DNA of 64,000 nt from Bradyrhizobium sp. 190 (GTDB taxonomy: Bacteria > Pseudomonadota > Alphaproteobacteria > Rhizobiales > Xanthobacteraceae). The notes below the pieces were generated by a model. It did not search any database. It worked only from the letters and a program-made list of their open reading frames with translations, and had not been told where the DNA came from. Positions within the stretch are counted from its first letter, which is position 1. Each line of letters starts with the position of its first letter. A program made the position numbers and the translations under genes. The DNA lies in NCBI RefSeq assembly GCF_023073415.1, contig NZ_JADPJL010000024.1, positions 1-64,000 of the forward strand. Reading direction: 5' to 3'. Shown here piece by piece: positions 43,299-52,398 of the stretch.

Positions 43299-43592
43299 TG
43301 GTGGCTCCGTCGTTAATCCTGCAGCCAGACAACGCGCGGTTAAAAGGAGGGTTTCTTCTCGATATGTGGAACGGGCTAGATGCGGCGAATGCGCTCAGAA
43401 TGCGAATCCGGCCTCGCCACCTGTCGAAATGGCTCGTCGGGTTCCGGCCGCGAAACTCTTGCCGAGGTTTCGCGTTCACAGCGCTTACTTGGGCGTGAGA
43501 CGCTGGCACCGCCATGTGCCTTGGCGTCAACTGCGCGTTATTCAGCTATTCATGCGACAACTCGCATCCAGCTGCCGCCAACCTTCGCGTAC
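43299..43592. other. Intergenic
   Basis: About 290 bp carrying the promoter of the disordered-protein operon; no gene and no consensus element seen. Confidence 0.4.
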
Positions 43593-45209
43593 CTAACGAG
43601 TTACTTTGACGATGACACCTTCATTCGGTTTCAAGTGTATCGGTCCATCTACTTTACCTGGCCCGCGATCCAAGCCGCTGGATAACAGTATGAGGCCATT
43701 GCCCTGCCATTCAAAGAGTCGCGGTTCTCCTGAGAGATTGAGGCCGACAAGGATTTCCGTTTCACCCAGACTTCGCTCGAATGAAAAGACGTCGTTCTGC
43801 GCCCGCCTCGGCCGATACTCTCCGTGCAGCAAGCAGGGCTCGCGACGCCGCAATGCGATCAGTTCCCGGTAGAGGTTCAATAGCGATTTACCGTCGCGCT
43901 GCTGCGCCTCGATATTGCGCGCGCGATCCCCGCTCAGGGGCAACCAGGGTTCGCCTGTCGTAAATCCACCTGCCTCGGTATCGTCCCAGCGCAACGGCGC
44001 GCGCTCGGGGTCACGGCCGAGGTCAAACCCCTTCACCAACCTTTCGAAGGGATCCCGGACCTGCTCCGCTGGAATGGGCACCTGCTCCGACCCAATCTCA
44101 TCCCCGGCGAACAGAAATGGCGTCCCTCGTATGGTCATCAGCAGCATCGCGAGAATGCGCGCCTGGGCCTGACCGAGCTTGCTGGCGACCCGATGTTTGT
44201 CATGGCCACCGATCACAAAATCGGGCCAAGCACCTTTTGGGATAGCATTGAAGTAAGCGTCAATCGTCGCCTGAAGCGAGATCGCATTCCATTCGGTGTC
44301 GAGCAGTGCGAAGTTCAGCGGCAGGTTCAGGCGCGGCTTGCTGTTACCGTAGAAATGGCCGATCCGATCAGTCTTGCCCTGCACCTCGCCGCAAAGAAGC
44401 CTTCCATCATACTCGTCCAAAACCCCTCTGATGTATTCGATGCAGTCCATGGCTTCCGGCCTGTCGTCCGTGAACACGGGCATGTTGGCCTGAGGCGGCG
44501 GCGTTTTGTCGTCCGCTTCGGGATCGGGTGGATTGTCGCGCAGCAGATCATCTTTGATCAACACAGCGCTGGCGTCTACCCGAAAGCCGTCAACACCGCG
44601 GTCCAGCCAAAAACGCATGGTGCTCGCCATAGCTTCGCGAACTTCACGGTTTCGCCAGTTCAGATCCGGCTGACTTGGCAAAAACGAATGATAGTAAAAC
44701 TGCCGCCGCTCCTCGCACCACTCCCAACCGCTGCCTCCGAAACGGCTGAGCCAATTGTTCGGCGGGCCGCCATTTGGGCCGGCTTCCGCCCAGAGATACC
44801 AGTCAGCTTTTGGGTTGCTTCGCGAAGCACGACTTTCCGTAAACCAGGCGTGCTCGTCGGAGGTATGATTGGGAACGAGATCGAGAATGATCCTTATGCC
44901 GGAATCGTGCAAGGCGCGCACGACTTCATCGAAATCTTCCTGCGTGCCGAAACGAGGATCGACGGCGCAAAAATCAGCTATGTCGTAACCAAAATCCCGA
45001 TTGGGACTTCTGTAAATCGGCGTAAGCCATACGGCGCCAACCCCGAGCCAGTTGAGATAATCGATTCGTTGCAGGAGGCCGGGCAGATCTCCTTGGCCGT
45101 CCCCATTGCTGTCCTGAAATGATATAGCGGCGATTTCGTACACCACCGCATTGCGCCACCAGGCTTCATCGGAAGCAGGCAAAGGCTTTGGCGTTTCGTT
45201 CGTACTCAC
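43593..45209 (-). CDS. GH13 alpha-glucosidase-type enzyme
   Basis: A 538-residue cytoplasmic glycoside hydrolase. GH13 barrel with DLVPNHTS (110-117), nucleophile D212 (GFRVDASAV), acid/base E275 (LLCGEVQGK) and the H-D pair 336-337 (GGHDKHR). The small all-beta C-terminal domain is complete. Lacking a signal peptide, it should split alpha-glucosides such as maltose, sucrose or trehalose-like sugars inside the cell. Has its own EcfG-type promoter although it follows another GH13 gene in the same direction. Confidence 0.9.
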   Translation of the reverse strand: MSTNETPKPLPASDEAWWRNAVVYEIAAISFQDSNGDGQGDLPGLLQRIDYLNWLGVGAVWLTPIYRSPNRDFGYDIADFCAVDPRFGTQEDFDEVVRALHDSGIRIILDLVPNHTSDEHAWFTESRASRSNPKADWYLWAEAGPNGGPPNNWLSRFGGSGWEWCEERRQFYYHSFLPSQPDLNWRNREVREAMASTMRFWLDRGVDGFRVDASAVLIKDDLLRDNPPDPEADDKTPPPQANMPVFTDDRPEAMDCIEYIRGVLDEYDGRLLCGEVQGKTDRIGHFYGNSKPRLNLPLNFALLDTEWNAISLQATIDAYFNAIPKGAWPDFVIGGHDKHRVASKLGQAQARILAMLLMTIRGTPFLFAGDEIGSEQVPIPAEQVRDPFERLVKGFDLGRDPERAPLRWDDTEAGGFTTGEPWLPLSGDRARNIEAQQRDGKSLLNLYRELIALRRREPCLLHGEYRPRRAQNDVFSFERSLGETEILVGLNLSGEPRLFEWQGNGLILLSSGLDRGPGKVDGPIHLKPNEGVIVKVTR

Positions 45210-45266
45210 GTGAACAACGGACTCCTTCGACGATGCGGCGGCCGGGCTTGCCTTCAGCGGGCGTTA

Positions 45267-45291
45267 AACTCCTCCGCGGCGACGTAGTTCC
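45267..45291 (-). promoter_or_regulatory. EcfG-type promoter of the first GH13 gene
   Basis: On the minus strand GGAAC-N17-GTT, 58 bp before the start of the gene at 43593-45209. Confidence 0.75.
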
Positions 45292-45346
45292 TATGAGCTT
45301 TGCGACGGCAAGAAGGGACCACTACTAGCGAGGCGAGCAGGTCTGA

Positions 45347-46936
45347 TCAGAGTTCGATGACAAGTCCCTCATCACCGCGAAGCGAAATGCTGTCCGTTAC
45401 CTTCTCTCCATCCCGGTCGGCTGCCGTGGAAACCAGAACCTTTCCAAGGGTGCCTTGTTCGAAGCCAAGGGCCTGGGGCTGGTCAGTCAGATTGAGGGCA
45501 ATGAGTAACGTGGTATCGTTGAACTCACGAAAGTAGACCAACAAGTCATCGTCAACAGCGCGCGGCCTATAGGTGCCAACCGACAGCGCTGGCATCTTCT
45601 TGCGGAGGCGCAGCAGGCGGCGATAGAGATTCCAGATCGAGGCCGCATCCTCGCGCAGGTTAGCAACACTGTTCGATTGCCAATCCTCCGCGAGTGGAAG
45701 CCACGGTTCGACCTTGCTGAAACCGGCATTGGCGCTCGCGTCCCATTGCATGGGCGTTCGGCAGCCGTCCCGGCCTACGCCAATCCCGGGGACGTTGCGT
45801 TCGAAGGGATCGCGCACGCGGTCACGGGAAATCTCAACCTGATGCATTCCCAGTTCATCGCCATAGTAGATCGTAGGCGTGCCGCGCAGGGTCAGCAGCA
45901 GCATGGCCGCGACGGCGGCTTGCCCTTTGCCCACCCGGCTGGCAATACGCGGCCGATCGTGATTGCCAAGCACCCAGTTTGGCCACCCGCCTTTCGGCAA
46001 CGCGTTTTCGTACTCGGCAATCAGGGACAGGATGCACTTGGCGTCCCAGCGAACGTTAAGCAATGCAAAGTTGAACGGCAGATGGACCCCGTCGAGGTCC
46101 CGCCCATAATAGGCGACCAGACGTTCCACCGGTAGGTATATTTCTCCGATCAGAAGACGCCCCGGAAACTCATCAATGGTGCGGCGTAGAACTGCGATGA
46201 CGTCATGCACCTCCGGAAGGTCGGTAGTATACAGAGGTGTAACTGCCTCGTTCGGCGGCCTGCCTTCCCGGTAATTGGGATTGGGCGGGTTATCCCGAAA
46301 TGCTTCATCCTTGATAAGGTGCCAGATGACGTCGGCCCGAAAACCGTCGACGCCTTTCCGCATCCAGAAGCGAAGCACTTCGCGCATCGCATCCACGACT
46401 TCCGGATTTCGCCAATTCAGATCTGGCTGGGACCCAAGAAAGGCGTGGTAGTAATATTGGCCTGAATCCTCATCGAACTGCCAGGCGCTGCCGCCAAACT
46501 CGGAAAGCCAGTTATTGGGCGGACCTCCGCCCGGCGCCGGGTCCCGCCAGATGTACCAGTCGCGCTTGGGGCTGGTTCGCGACTTGCGACTTTCAATGAA
46601 CCACGGATGCCGATCAGACGAATGATTCGGGACAAAGTCGAGGATCACACTGATCCCGCGCGCGTGCGCTTCCGCAACCAACCGTTCGAAATCGGCCATG
46701 TCGCCGAAGATGGGGTCGATATCAACGTAATCGGAAATGTCGTATCCGAAATCGGCCATCGGCGACCGGAATATCGGCGAAATCCAGATCGCATCAACTC
46801 CAAGGTCGACGAAGTAAGACAACCTTTCAATAATTCCATTCAGGTCCCCCACCCCGTTGTCGTCCGTATCCTGAAAGGACCTCGGATATACCTGATAGAT
46901 GACGGCGGACTCCCACCATGGTCTGGATCCACTCAT
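45347..46936 (-). CDS. GH13 alpha-glucosidase-type enzyme, paralogue
   Basis: A 529-residue enzyme with the same layout: FVPNHSS (101-107), nucleophile D202 (GFRADVIW), acid/base E265 (LLIGEIYLP), GNHDRPR (324-330). It has the canonical third motif that the neighbour has changed to GGHDKHR. The ATG at 46936 lies 5 bp after the stop of the kinase-like gene, so it is co-transcribed with it. An upstream in-frame start would overlap that gene. Oligo-1,6-glucosidase, alpha-glucosidase or sucrose-type specificity cannot be told apart by eye. Confidence 0.9.
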   Translation of the reverse strand: MSGSRPWWESAVIYQVYPRSFQDTDDNGVGDLNGIIERLSYFVDLGVDAIWISPIFRSPMADFGYDISDYVDIDPIFGDMADFERLVAEAHARGISVILDFVPNHSSDRHPWFIESRKSRTSPKRDWYIWRDPAPGGGPPNNWLSEFGGSAWQFDEDSGQYYYHAFLGSQPDLNWRNPEVVDAMREVLRFWMRKGVDGFRADVIWHLIKDEAFRDNPPNPNYREGRPPNEAVTPLYTTDLPEVHDVIAVLRRTIDEFPGRLLIGEIYLPVERLVAYYGRDLDGVHLPFNFALLNVRWDAKCILSLIAEYENALPKGGWPNWVLGNHDRPRIASRVGKGQAAVAAMLLLTLRGTPTIYYGDELGMHQVEISRDRVRDPFERNVPGIGVGRDGCRTPMQWDASANAGFSKVEPWLPLAEDWQSNSVANLREDAASIWNLYRRLLRLRKKMPALSVGTYRPRAVDDDLLVYFREFNDTTLLIALNLTDQPQALGFEQGTLGKVLVSTAADRDGEKVTDSISLRGDEGLVIEL

Positions 46937-46941
46937 TGCTG

Positions 46942-48018
46942 TTAACCATTCCGCCAAGAGCCGTTGCGATTGGTGAAGCGGGCGTTGCCCAATCCGGTGC
47001 CGATGGTCAGCACGCCCCAACGCTTCACGTCCTGCATGAAGGGCACCTCGGATAGACCTTGCACCACGCCATCATTGTGCATGACCACGACGGTTTCGTG
47101 CCCGCCGATCCGGGGGATCGCTTCGATGAGACTTGCCGGCAGATTGAATTTGCTGCTCTCCCAGTTGCCCGGCAGGTTCTGCGCGCCCTTCTTGATCGAG
47201 CCGTTGCTTTCGATGACGCCTGGGCAGGCGACGCCGACGAACGGCGCGAGTTTAAATCCCTCATCTTCCGCCTTCTCGATCAGATCTTTGAGCATCTTGA
47301 CGAGGCGCTTGACGGCGATCTCACGGGTTGGTTCGTCATCGGCATGACGCCACAGTTCGAACTCCCACACGCAAGCCTTGGAGAAGTCCGGCGCCTTCTT
47401 ACGACGCGTTTCCACAACTCCGCAGCGGATGTTCGTGCCTCCGATGTCAACGGCGAGGATGGAGTCATGAGCTTCGAAAATCCAGGACGGAGCGAGATGC
47501 AACGCGCCGATGAGGCCTGCGTCGTCCGGGTGACGGTGGATCGGCAGTATCTCTACCTTGAAGTTCCCGGCCTTGAGGACGATTTCGGCACGCGCGATGG
47601 CCAGTTCACCGAGCCGGCTGGCGCGAAAGCCACCGCCGACGACGATGCGCTCGGTCCTGTCCCAGGCCTTGGTTTTGAGGAAACGGCGCGTTACGTGGAC
47701 GAGCTCCTGCGCGAAATCCTCGACGGCGCTGTGCACCACCGCTGACGCCTCGGCGTCGTCGCCGGCTAGGATCGCGTCGAGGTCCTTCTTGCTGATGTTT
47801 TCGGAAGGCTCGTTCCCGAACGGGTCTTCGCCAGACTTGCGCAGCGGCTTCCGCCACTCTTCGAGAGTTTCCCAGAAGGCGGCTTTGTTGACGCGATCCC
47901 CAAGAAACCCTTCCTCATCCTTGAGTTCGAGGTTGAAGCTATCGATCTCGACCCACGGGAGGCGGGAAGCACCGTGAGCGGCGATACCGCTAGTCGTGAT
48001 CGTTTCGTCCCTCATCAC
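46942..48018 (-). CDS. ROK/hexokinase-like sugar kinase with circularly permuted motif order
   Basis: A 358-residue protein of the ASKHA sugar kinase fold. In normal ROK kinases the order is DIGGT, catalytic ND, GTG, then the adenosine motif GGG. Here the adenosine-type motif (RIVVGGGFRASRLGELAIAR, GGG at 128-130) comes first, followed by DIGGTNIRCGVV (191-202), MHNDGVVQGLSE with the catalytic Asp316, and ends just after TIGTGLGNARF (338-347). The sequence is thus cut after the GTG motif and rejoined end to start. It is first in a unit with two GH13 enzymes and should phosphorylate the glucose they release. An EcfG-type promoter is upstream. Confidence 0.82.
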   Translation of the reverse strand: MMRDETITTSGIAAHGASRLPWVEIDSFNLELKDEEGFLGDRVNKAAFWETLEEWRKPLRKSGEDPFGNEPSENISKKDLDAILAGDDAEASAVVHSAVEDFAQELVHVTRRFLKTKAWDRTERIVVGGGFRASRLGELAIARAEIVLKAGNFKVEILPIHRHPDDAGLIGALHLAPSWIFEAHDSILAVDIGGTNIRCGVVETRRKKAPDFSKACVWEFELWRHADDEPTREIAVKRLVKMLKDLIEKAEDEGFKLAPFVGVACPGVIESNGSIKKGAQNLPGNWESSKFNLPASLIEAIPRIGGHETVVVMHNDGVVQGLSEVPFMQDVKRWGVLTIGTGLGNARFTNRNGSWRNG

Positions 48019-48061
48019 TAAACCTTAAAGAACCAGCGGGGCAATTCGGCGGCTTGCATTC

Positions 48062-48086
48062 AACACGCGCCGCCGACCACGGTTCC
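48062..48086 (-). promoter_or_regulatory. EcfG-type promoter of the kinase-glucosidase unit
   Basis: On the minus strand GGAAC-N17-GTT, 44 bp before the ATG at 48018. Confidence 0.75.
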
Positions 48087-48241
48087 TCGCCTCCTCAAGC
48101 CGCCGGGCACCCAAGCAGGTTGCAAAGAGGTCGTGTCCGCCGGCCATTCCGGTTCTCCCTGCGGTCTCCTCTCGAATGGAACAGCCGGCGGGCTGCGGCG
48201 GTCCAACGCGAATGCTCGACCCCGGCATGATACGCGTCGCC

Positions 48242-48721
48242 TCAGCCGCTCCCTCGCATCGCGGAGCCGCTGCCTTGTTCGGTCCGCACTCTCCGCGCTG
48301 AGCGCGTCTTACGCCGTACGTACCAGGCCGCGACTGAGATAAGCAGCCATGCAAATGATGCGCTGATGAAGGCAGCCGCGATGCTGGTCTCCACGGTCAG
48401 TGAAAAGACGATCGCAAAGGCCAGCATTCCTATCGCGCCGAGCGCGGCGCCGGCTGAATCGACCGCGGCCGCCATTTGCCCACGGCGTTCGCCGGAAAGT
48501 CCCGCTTCGCGCTTGCGACGGATTTCGTGCTTCTCAATCAGGGTGGCACTCGCGCAGAATATGGCCGGAAGGGCGAGAAAGAGGCCGCCGATGAATGCTC
48601 CGTATCGGCTACTGATCAGGCCGGTGAATACGGTCGCGGCGCCGCCGAGCGCGAAGCGGATGAGGTATTCGTACCAGCGCCCTTCCTTGAGAGACGATGC
48701 CGAAAAGCGGATCGGGCTCAT
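48242..48721 (-). CDS. DUF3147-like membrane protein
   Basis: A 159-residue protein with four predicted helices (YLIRFALGGAATVFTGLISS, IGGLFLALPAIFCASATLIE, AAALGAIGMLAFAIVFSLTV-like, ISASFAWLLISVAAWYV). Its start overlaps the stop of the next DUF3147-like gene by 4 bp. The pair probably forms a heterodimer in the inner membrane; role unknown. Confidence 0.78.
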   Translation of the reverse strand: MSPIRFSASSLKEGRWYEYLIRFALGGAATVFTGLISSRYGAFIGGLFLALPAIFCASATLIEKHEIRRKREAGLSGERRGQMAAAVDSAGAALGAIGMLAFAIVFSLTVETSIAAAFISASFAWLLISVAAWYVRRKTRSARRVRTEQGSGSAMRGSG

Positions 48722-49065
48722 GTCTGACCTCCGGTAACGATCAGGAGCCCGAAGGCGACGATTAGCCAGACGACCAGCGATAGCACCGTAGCTGTCACCG
48801 CCCGCAACTTCGCGCGGACAAGGAGGTGGCAGACGACGACACTGTAGACGGCGAGCGCAATCGCTCCGGCCATCATCGCCTGGGTTTGCACGGCGGCGTA
48901 GCCGGCACCATGCTGATACACCGCGATTCCAAGCGTGGCGAGCGCGACCGAGGGGGCTGCTCCGAACAGTCCGGCGAAGCTCTTTGGACGCAGAAGATCT
49001 CCCAGCATCGCGAAGGCCGATACGACGGCGCCGCCGACGAGGAAGCGGATCACATATTCCGTCAT
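48718..49065 (-). CDS. DUF3147-like membrane protein, partner
   Basis: A 115-residue protein (MTEYVIRFLVGGAVVSAFAM, LFGAAPSVALATLGIAVY, MMAGAIALAVYSVVVCHLL, VVWLIVAFGLLIVTGG) with four helices and weak similarity to the next gene. The ATG at 49065 overlaps the stop of the cupin gene by 4 bp; the frame extends upstream but would overlap it extensively. Confidence 0.78.
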   Translation of the reverse strand: MTEYVIRFLVGGAVVSAFAMLGDLLRPKSFAGLFGAAPSVALATLGIAVYQHGAGYAAVQTQAMMAGAIALAVYSVVVCHLLVRAKLRAVTATVLSLVVWLIVAFGLLIVTGGQT

Positions 49066-49667
49066 TTCGCTCCCTTCCAAAGTTTCGAGAGCGGCCCGCC
49101 AGTCCCGTAGACCGGATCCTTGCGCGGCGCCGGCACCTTCGGAATGGTCTTTAGTGCCCGCGGACGGTCCTCGACGGTCGTGCATTCATCGTATGTGCCG
49201 CTCGGCGGGTAGGCCCCGATGACGAGAAACTCATTGGCTGCCGAAAGGCATTGGTGGCCTGTGCCAGCAGGCAGAATGACCACGTCACCAGCCTTCAGCG
49301 TGAAGATCTTCCCGTTCTTGCCACCGATCCGGACGCGACCCTTGCCTCGCGCGATACCGAGCGCTTCATGGATTCGGGAGTGGTAGTGCACGTAGCCATA
49401 GATGCCATTACGCCAGGTATCACCCCATCCGTTCGCTTCGAACAGGTCTTCGATCACGGCCGCGGGATCTTGGCCCTCGTCGAAAGCGACAGATCTTCGA
49501 TAGATGACGAGAGGCCATCGCGGGTGATTTGGGACAAGACCGTCGTCCTTGAAGCGGACCGTGTGAGGCTTTCGCGCTCTCGCGAGTTCCATGGCCCTAC
49601 GCTTGCCGGGGCGCCGCAAACCGGTGGCGCGCTCCGCGTATCCCTTCAGGTCTTCAAGGGTTGGCAT
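49062..49667 (-). CDS. Cupin-fold protein
   Basis: A 201-residue cytoplasmic protein. Cupin motifs: GYVHYHSRIHEALGIARGKG (His cluster) and FTLKAGDVVILPAGTGHQ, with metal ligands from the two motifs. The second gene of a four-gene unit (PAP2 phosphatase, cupin, two DUF3147). Substrate unknown; DUF985-like or sugar-isomerase-type chemistry are options. The start at 49667 overlaps the end of the PAP2 gene by 14 bp. Confidence 0.82.
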   Translation of the reverse strand: MPTLEDLKGYAERATGLRRPGKRRAMELARARKPHTVRFKDDGLVPNHPRWPLVIYRRSVAFDEGQDPAAVIEDLFEANGWGDTWRNGIYGYVHYHSRIHEALGIARGKGRVRIGGKNGKIFTLKAGDVVILPAGTGHQCLSAANEFLVIGAYPPSGTYDECTTVEDRPRALKTIPKVPAPRKDPVYGTGGPLSKLWKGAK

Positions 49668-50286
49668 GATTGTTCTCCGTTGAAGTGTCGCGCGGATAGC
49701 CGGTCCAAAGCCGCAGCGCCCGCTCGAGAACCGCACCCAGTACGAAGCCCGCGACGACGTCGCTCGCCCAGTGTGCCAGCATCACTACGCGCGTGAGCGA
49801 CAGTCCGACCGCGATTGCGCGGATCGTCCGGCGAGGCGACGTCGGTAAGCTGCCGGCGGCCGATGCCAAGGCACCCATGTGCAGCGCATGGCCGGAAGGA
49901 AAGGCATCCAGACGTTTGCCGGAAAACGGGACGCCATGGAGGTGACCAACGACCGTTAGACGGTCCGGCCGGGTCTGGTCGAATAGACGCTTCAAACCAT
50001 GGGGTAGCAGCGAGGCTGCGACCGTGACGAGCAGAGCGTGGTTGCCGGCGCGCCGCAGCGGCTCACTGCACCCGCGCGAGGCAAGCCAGCCAGCGGCTGC
50101 CAAGACCAGGAGCACCTTCTCGTCGGCGCCCCACGTCAGAGCCCGAGCCACCTGCTCCGGAACTGGCGCAGTGTTACGGGCGATAGATTGCGCGACCGCG
50201 ACATCCGCTGTGGTTGGCCGGACGGTGACCGGAAAGCTTCGACCGCGGCCAGTGAAATTTGCTGACGATCTAGCTGCTTTGAACAT
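49654..50286 (-). CDS. PAP2-superfamily phosphatase
   Basis: A 210-residue membrane phosphatase with the three PAP2 motifs: KRLFDQTRPDR, PSGH in DAFPSGHALHMGALAS, and SLTRVVMLAHWASDVVAG with the catalytic His and Asp. It probably acts on lipid phosphates such as phosphatidic acid or undecaprenyl diphosphate at the membrane. First gene of the four-gene unit. Two Met codons at 50301 and 50286 are possible starts; neither has a clear ribosome site. Confidence 0.82.
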   Translation of the reverse strand: MFKAARSSANFTGRGRSFPVTVRPTTADVAVAQSIARNTAPVPEQVARALTWGADEKVLLVLAAAGWLASRGCSEPLRRAGNHALLVTVAASLLPHGLKRLFDQTRPDRLTVVGHLHGVPFSGKRLDAFPSGHALHMGALASAAGSLPTSPRRTIRAIAVGLSLTRVVMLAHWASDVVAGFVLGAVLERALRLWTGYPRDTSTENNHANP

Positions 50287-50442
50287 GACTCTAACGACCA
50301 CAAAGGAAAGTACATTTCCAACGCGCGAACCTCCGTTAAGGGTCCTTCCCTACCGTCGAAATCCGCAACTCCAAAAGGGAGCGGCGCTCCTGTCTCCAGT
50401 TCGGCGACAGCGTCCGCCGCGCGCGAATCCTTCGACCTAGTA

Positions 50443-50467
50443 GGAACAAACGACAGCGCCTGCCGTT
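50443..50467 (+). promoter_or_regulatory. EcfG-type promoter of the manganese catalase gene
   Basis: GGAAC-N17-GTT, 36 bp before the ATG at 50504. Confidence 0.78.
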
Positions 50468-50503
50468 CGAATTGATATTTCCTCTCGCGTCCGAGGCCTT
50501 CCA

Positions 50504-51772
50504 ATGTATCACCACGTCAAGAAACTGATGTTCACCGTCCGCGTCGACGAACCGGATCCACGCTTTGGCAACATGCTCCTCGAGCAGTTCGGTGGCGCCA
50601 ATGGCGAACTCGCAGCCGCGATGCAATATTCGATACAGGGCCTGAACTGCGAGGATCCCGATCGCAAAGACCTGCTGATGGACATCGGCACCGAGGAGCT
50701 GAGCCATCTCGAAGTCGTGGGAACCCTTGCCCGCATGCACCTCAAGCCGGCAAAGTTCGATCGCCAAGCGGCCGAGGCCGATCCTCTGATAGCTATCGCA
50801 GGCGGAGGCGGAGTGAACCTGTTCAATTCCCAGGGCAACGCCTGGACTTCCGATTACCTGAAGATCACCGGCGAGCTCGACGTCGACCTGCGCAGCAACA
50901 TCGCGGCCGAAGCCCGCGCGAAGATCGTCTATGAACGACTGATCAATTTCTGCGATGACGCCGGCACCAAGGACGCACTGCAGTTCCTGATGACTCGCGA
51001 AATTACCCACATGAAGGCGTTCGCGCTGGCCCTCGAGAGCATGGGCAAGCCGGCTTTCAGCATCGGCCGCATCGCGCCGACACCCGGATTGGTCGACCAG
51101 TTCTTCAATGATTCCACCGGCGCCGGCGAGCATGGCGAGATCGACACCCGCGGACCTTGGAATGAAGGCAATGGCTGGGTCTTTACGGAATCGCCGGCAA
51201 TTCAGGCAGAGGCAGGTGCGTCGAGCGCGATCGTCACCGAAAGTTCGCCGCCGGTCGATGCGAACGGATTGAGCGAGCTGCTGATCGACGAACTCCGCGA
51301 CATCCTGCACGCGGAAAAACAACTGACAAAGGCGCTTCCAAAGATGGCCGAGGCGGCGCGTTTCGATCAGTTGCGCGAGCTGTTCGAACAGCATCTCGCC
51401 GAGACCGAAAATCAGGTAGAGCGCCTCAATGAGTGCTTCGAATTGCTCGGCAAGACCGCTCGCGCGAAACCTTGCAAGGGTATGATGGGGCTTGTCGAGG
51501 AAGGCGAGGAGATCATTGCCGAAAGCGAAGAAAAGGAGGACGCGGCTGCAGACCTCGCGCTGATCGGAGCGGCGCAGCGTGTAGAGCACTATGAGATCTC
51601 GGCTTACACCACGGCGAAGAACCTCGCCCAGCAATTGCGCCACAGCGCGGTCGTCGCGCTGTTGTCGAAATCGCTGGCGGAAGAAGAGAACTCGGACCAG
51701 TTCCTCAACCAAGTCGCTCGATCGCTGATGTCGGTGGCAAAGATGCCTGCCACTGTTGAACGGGCCGAATAA
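50504..51772 (+). CDS. Manganese catalase fused to a DUF892 domain
   Basis: A 422-residue cytoplasmic protein. The manganese-catalase part (1-250) shows the di-Mn ligands: E35 (GANGELAAAMQYSIQG), E65/H68 (GTEELSHLEV) and the later REITHMKAFALAL. A linker leads to a DUF892 ferritin-like domain (about 263-420: LIDELRDILHAEKQLTKALP, HLAETENQVERLNECF, VEHYEISAYTTAKNLAQQ). The fusion couples peroxide removal to a stress ferritin-like domain. EcfG-type promoter upstream. A related stand-alone DUF892 protein is at 38.2 kb. Confidence 0.93.
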   Translation: MYHHVKKLMFTVRVDEPDPRFGNMLLEQFGGANGELAAAMQYSIQGLNCEDPDRKDLLMDIGTEELSHLEVVGTLARMHLKPAKFDRQAAEADPLIAIAGGGGVNLFNSQGNAWTSDYLKITGELDVDLRSNIAAEARAKIVYERLINFCDDAGTKDALQFLMTREITHMKAFALALESMGKPAFSIGRIAPTPGLVDQFFNDSTGAGEHGEIDTRGPWNEGNGWVFTESPAIQAEAGASSAIVTESSPPVDANGLSELLIDELRDILHAEKQLTKALPKMAEAARFDQLRELFEQHLAETENQVERLNECFELLGKTARAKPCKGMMGLVEEGEEIIAESEEKEDAAADLALIGAAQRVEHYEISAYTTAKNLAQQLRHSAVVALLSKSLAEEENSDQFLNQVARSLMSVAKMPATVERAE

Positions 51773-51869
51773 GCAAATTATGCGCGGCTGTTGCGCCGCC
51801 ACCCAATGCCGAAGCAACGCCGTCGAGGAATTTTAAGATTAGACCGAGCACCACAACCAGGCACGTGAC

Positions 51870-52058
51870 ATGAAAGTGAGCAACAATCAGAAATCCGGCA
51901 AGGGAGACAATAGTGTCTCTCGCGACACTTTGAATGATTGGCAACGGAAGGACGCCGCAAAAAACGCGGCGAAAGCCAAGCATCGCGAGGCAGACCCGAG
52001 GGATGCTGGCAAGCAGGCCGAGAGCCAATCACCGGTGGGGGACTCGCCACCTTCGTGA
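51870..52058 (+). CDS. Small disordered hydrophilic protein
   Basis: A 62-residue protein rich in Lys, Asp, Ala and Ser (MKVSNNQKSGKGDNSVSRDT then AAKNAAKAKHREADPRDAGK). Similar in style to the four-gene disordered cluster. No obvious promoter or ribosome site. Confidence 0.5.
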   Translation: MKVSNNQKSGKGDNSVSRDTLNDWQRKDAAKNAAKAKHREADPRDAGKQAESQSPVGDSPPS

Positions 52059-52398
52059 CGGCCGGCTAGAGGGCTGTATTGGTCTTTTCTCTAGACAGCC
52101 GCCTGCGTGTTGATGGATCGCCCTGCTGCCAACCAACTAGATTTCGGACTCGTCGTTCCAAAGCAGATATAGAAGGGCTCATATTGTCGAAGTCGCTGGA
52201 TCTGCAAAATGCATCCCGGGCTTCTGAGATATGTGTCCTGTGCCTTGACCGAACACGACTCCCAGACCCGATGAAGGAACCTGCACCGGCCGTCGTGATT
52301 ATTCATTAAGGCAATTTGCACAGGCGGGATGGCCAGGGAGCCGATAGCGTCGATTGAAGACCCGGCCGGCAAACGAGGCGGTGAAATCAGGAGATTGT
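52059..52398. other. Intergenic
   Basis: About 340 bp. Holds a GGAAC-N17-ATT sequence near 52269 that is off the EcfG consensus, otherwise nothing recognised. Confidence 0.4.

Noticed and set aside
47059..47745. Plus-strand open frame opposite the kinase-like gene
   Set aside because: The DIGGT, GGG and GTG motifs are all on the minus strand.
50336..51817. Open frame of 493 codons opposite the manganese catalase
   Set aside because: Antisense shadow of a gene with intact catalytic residues on the plus strand.
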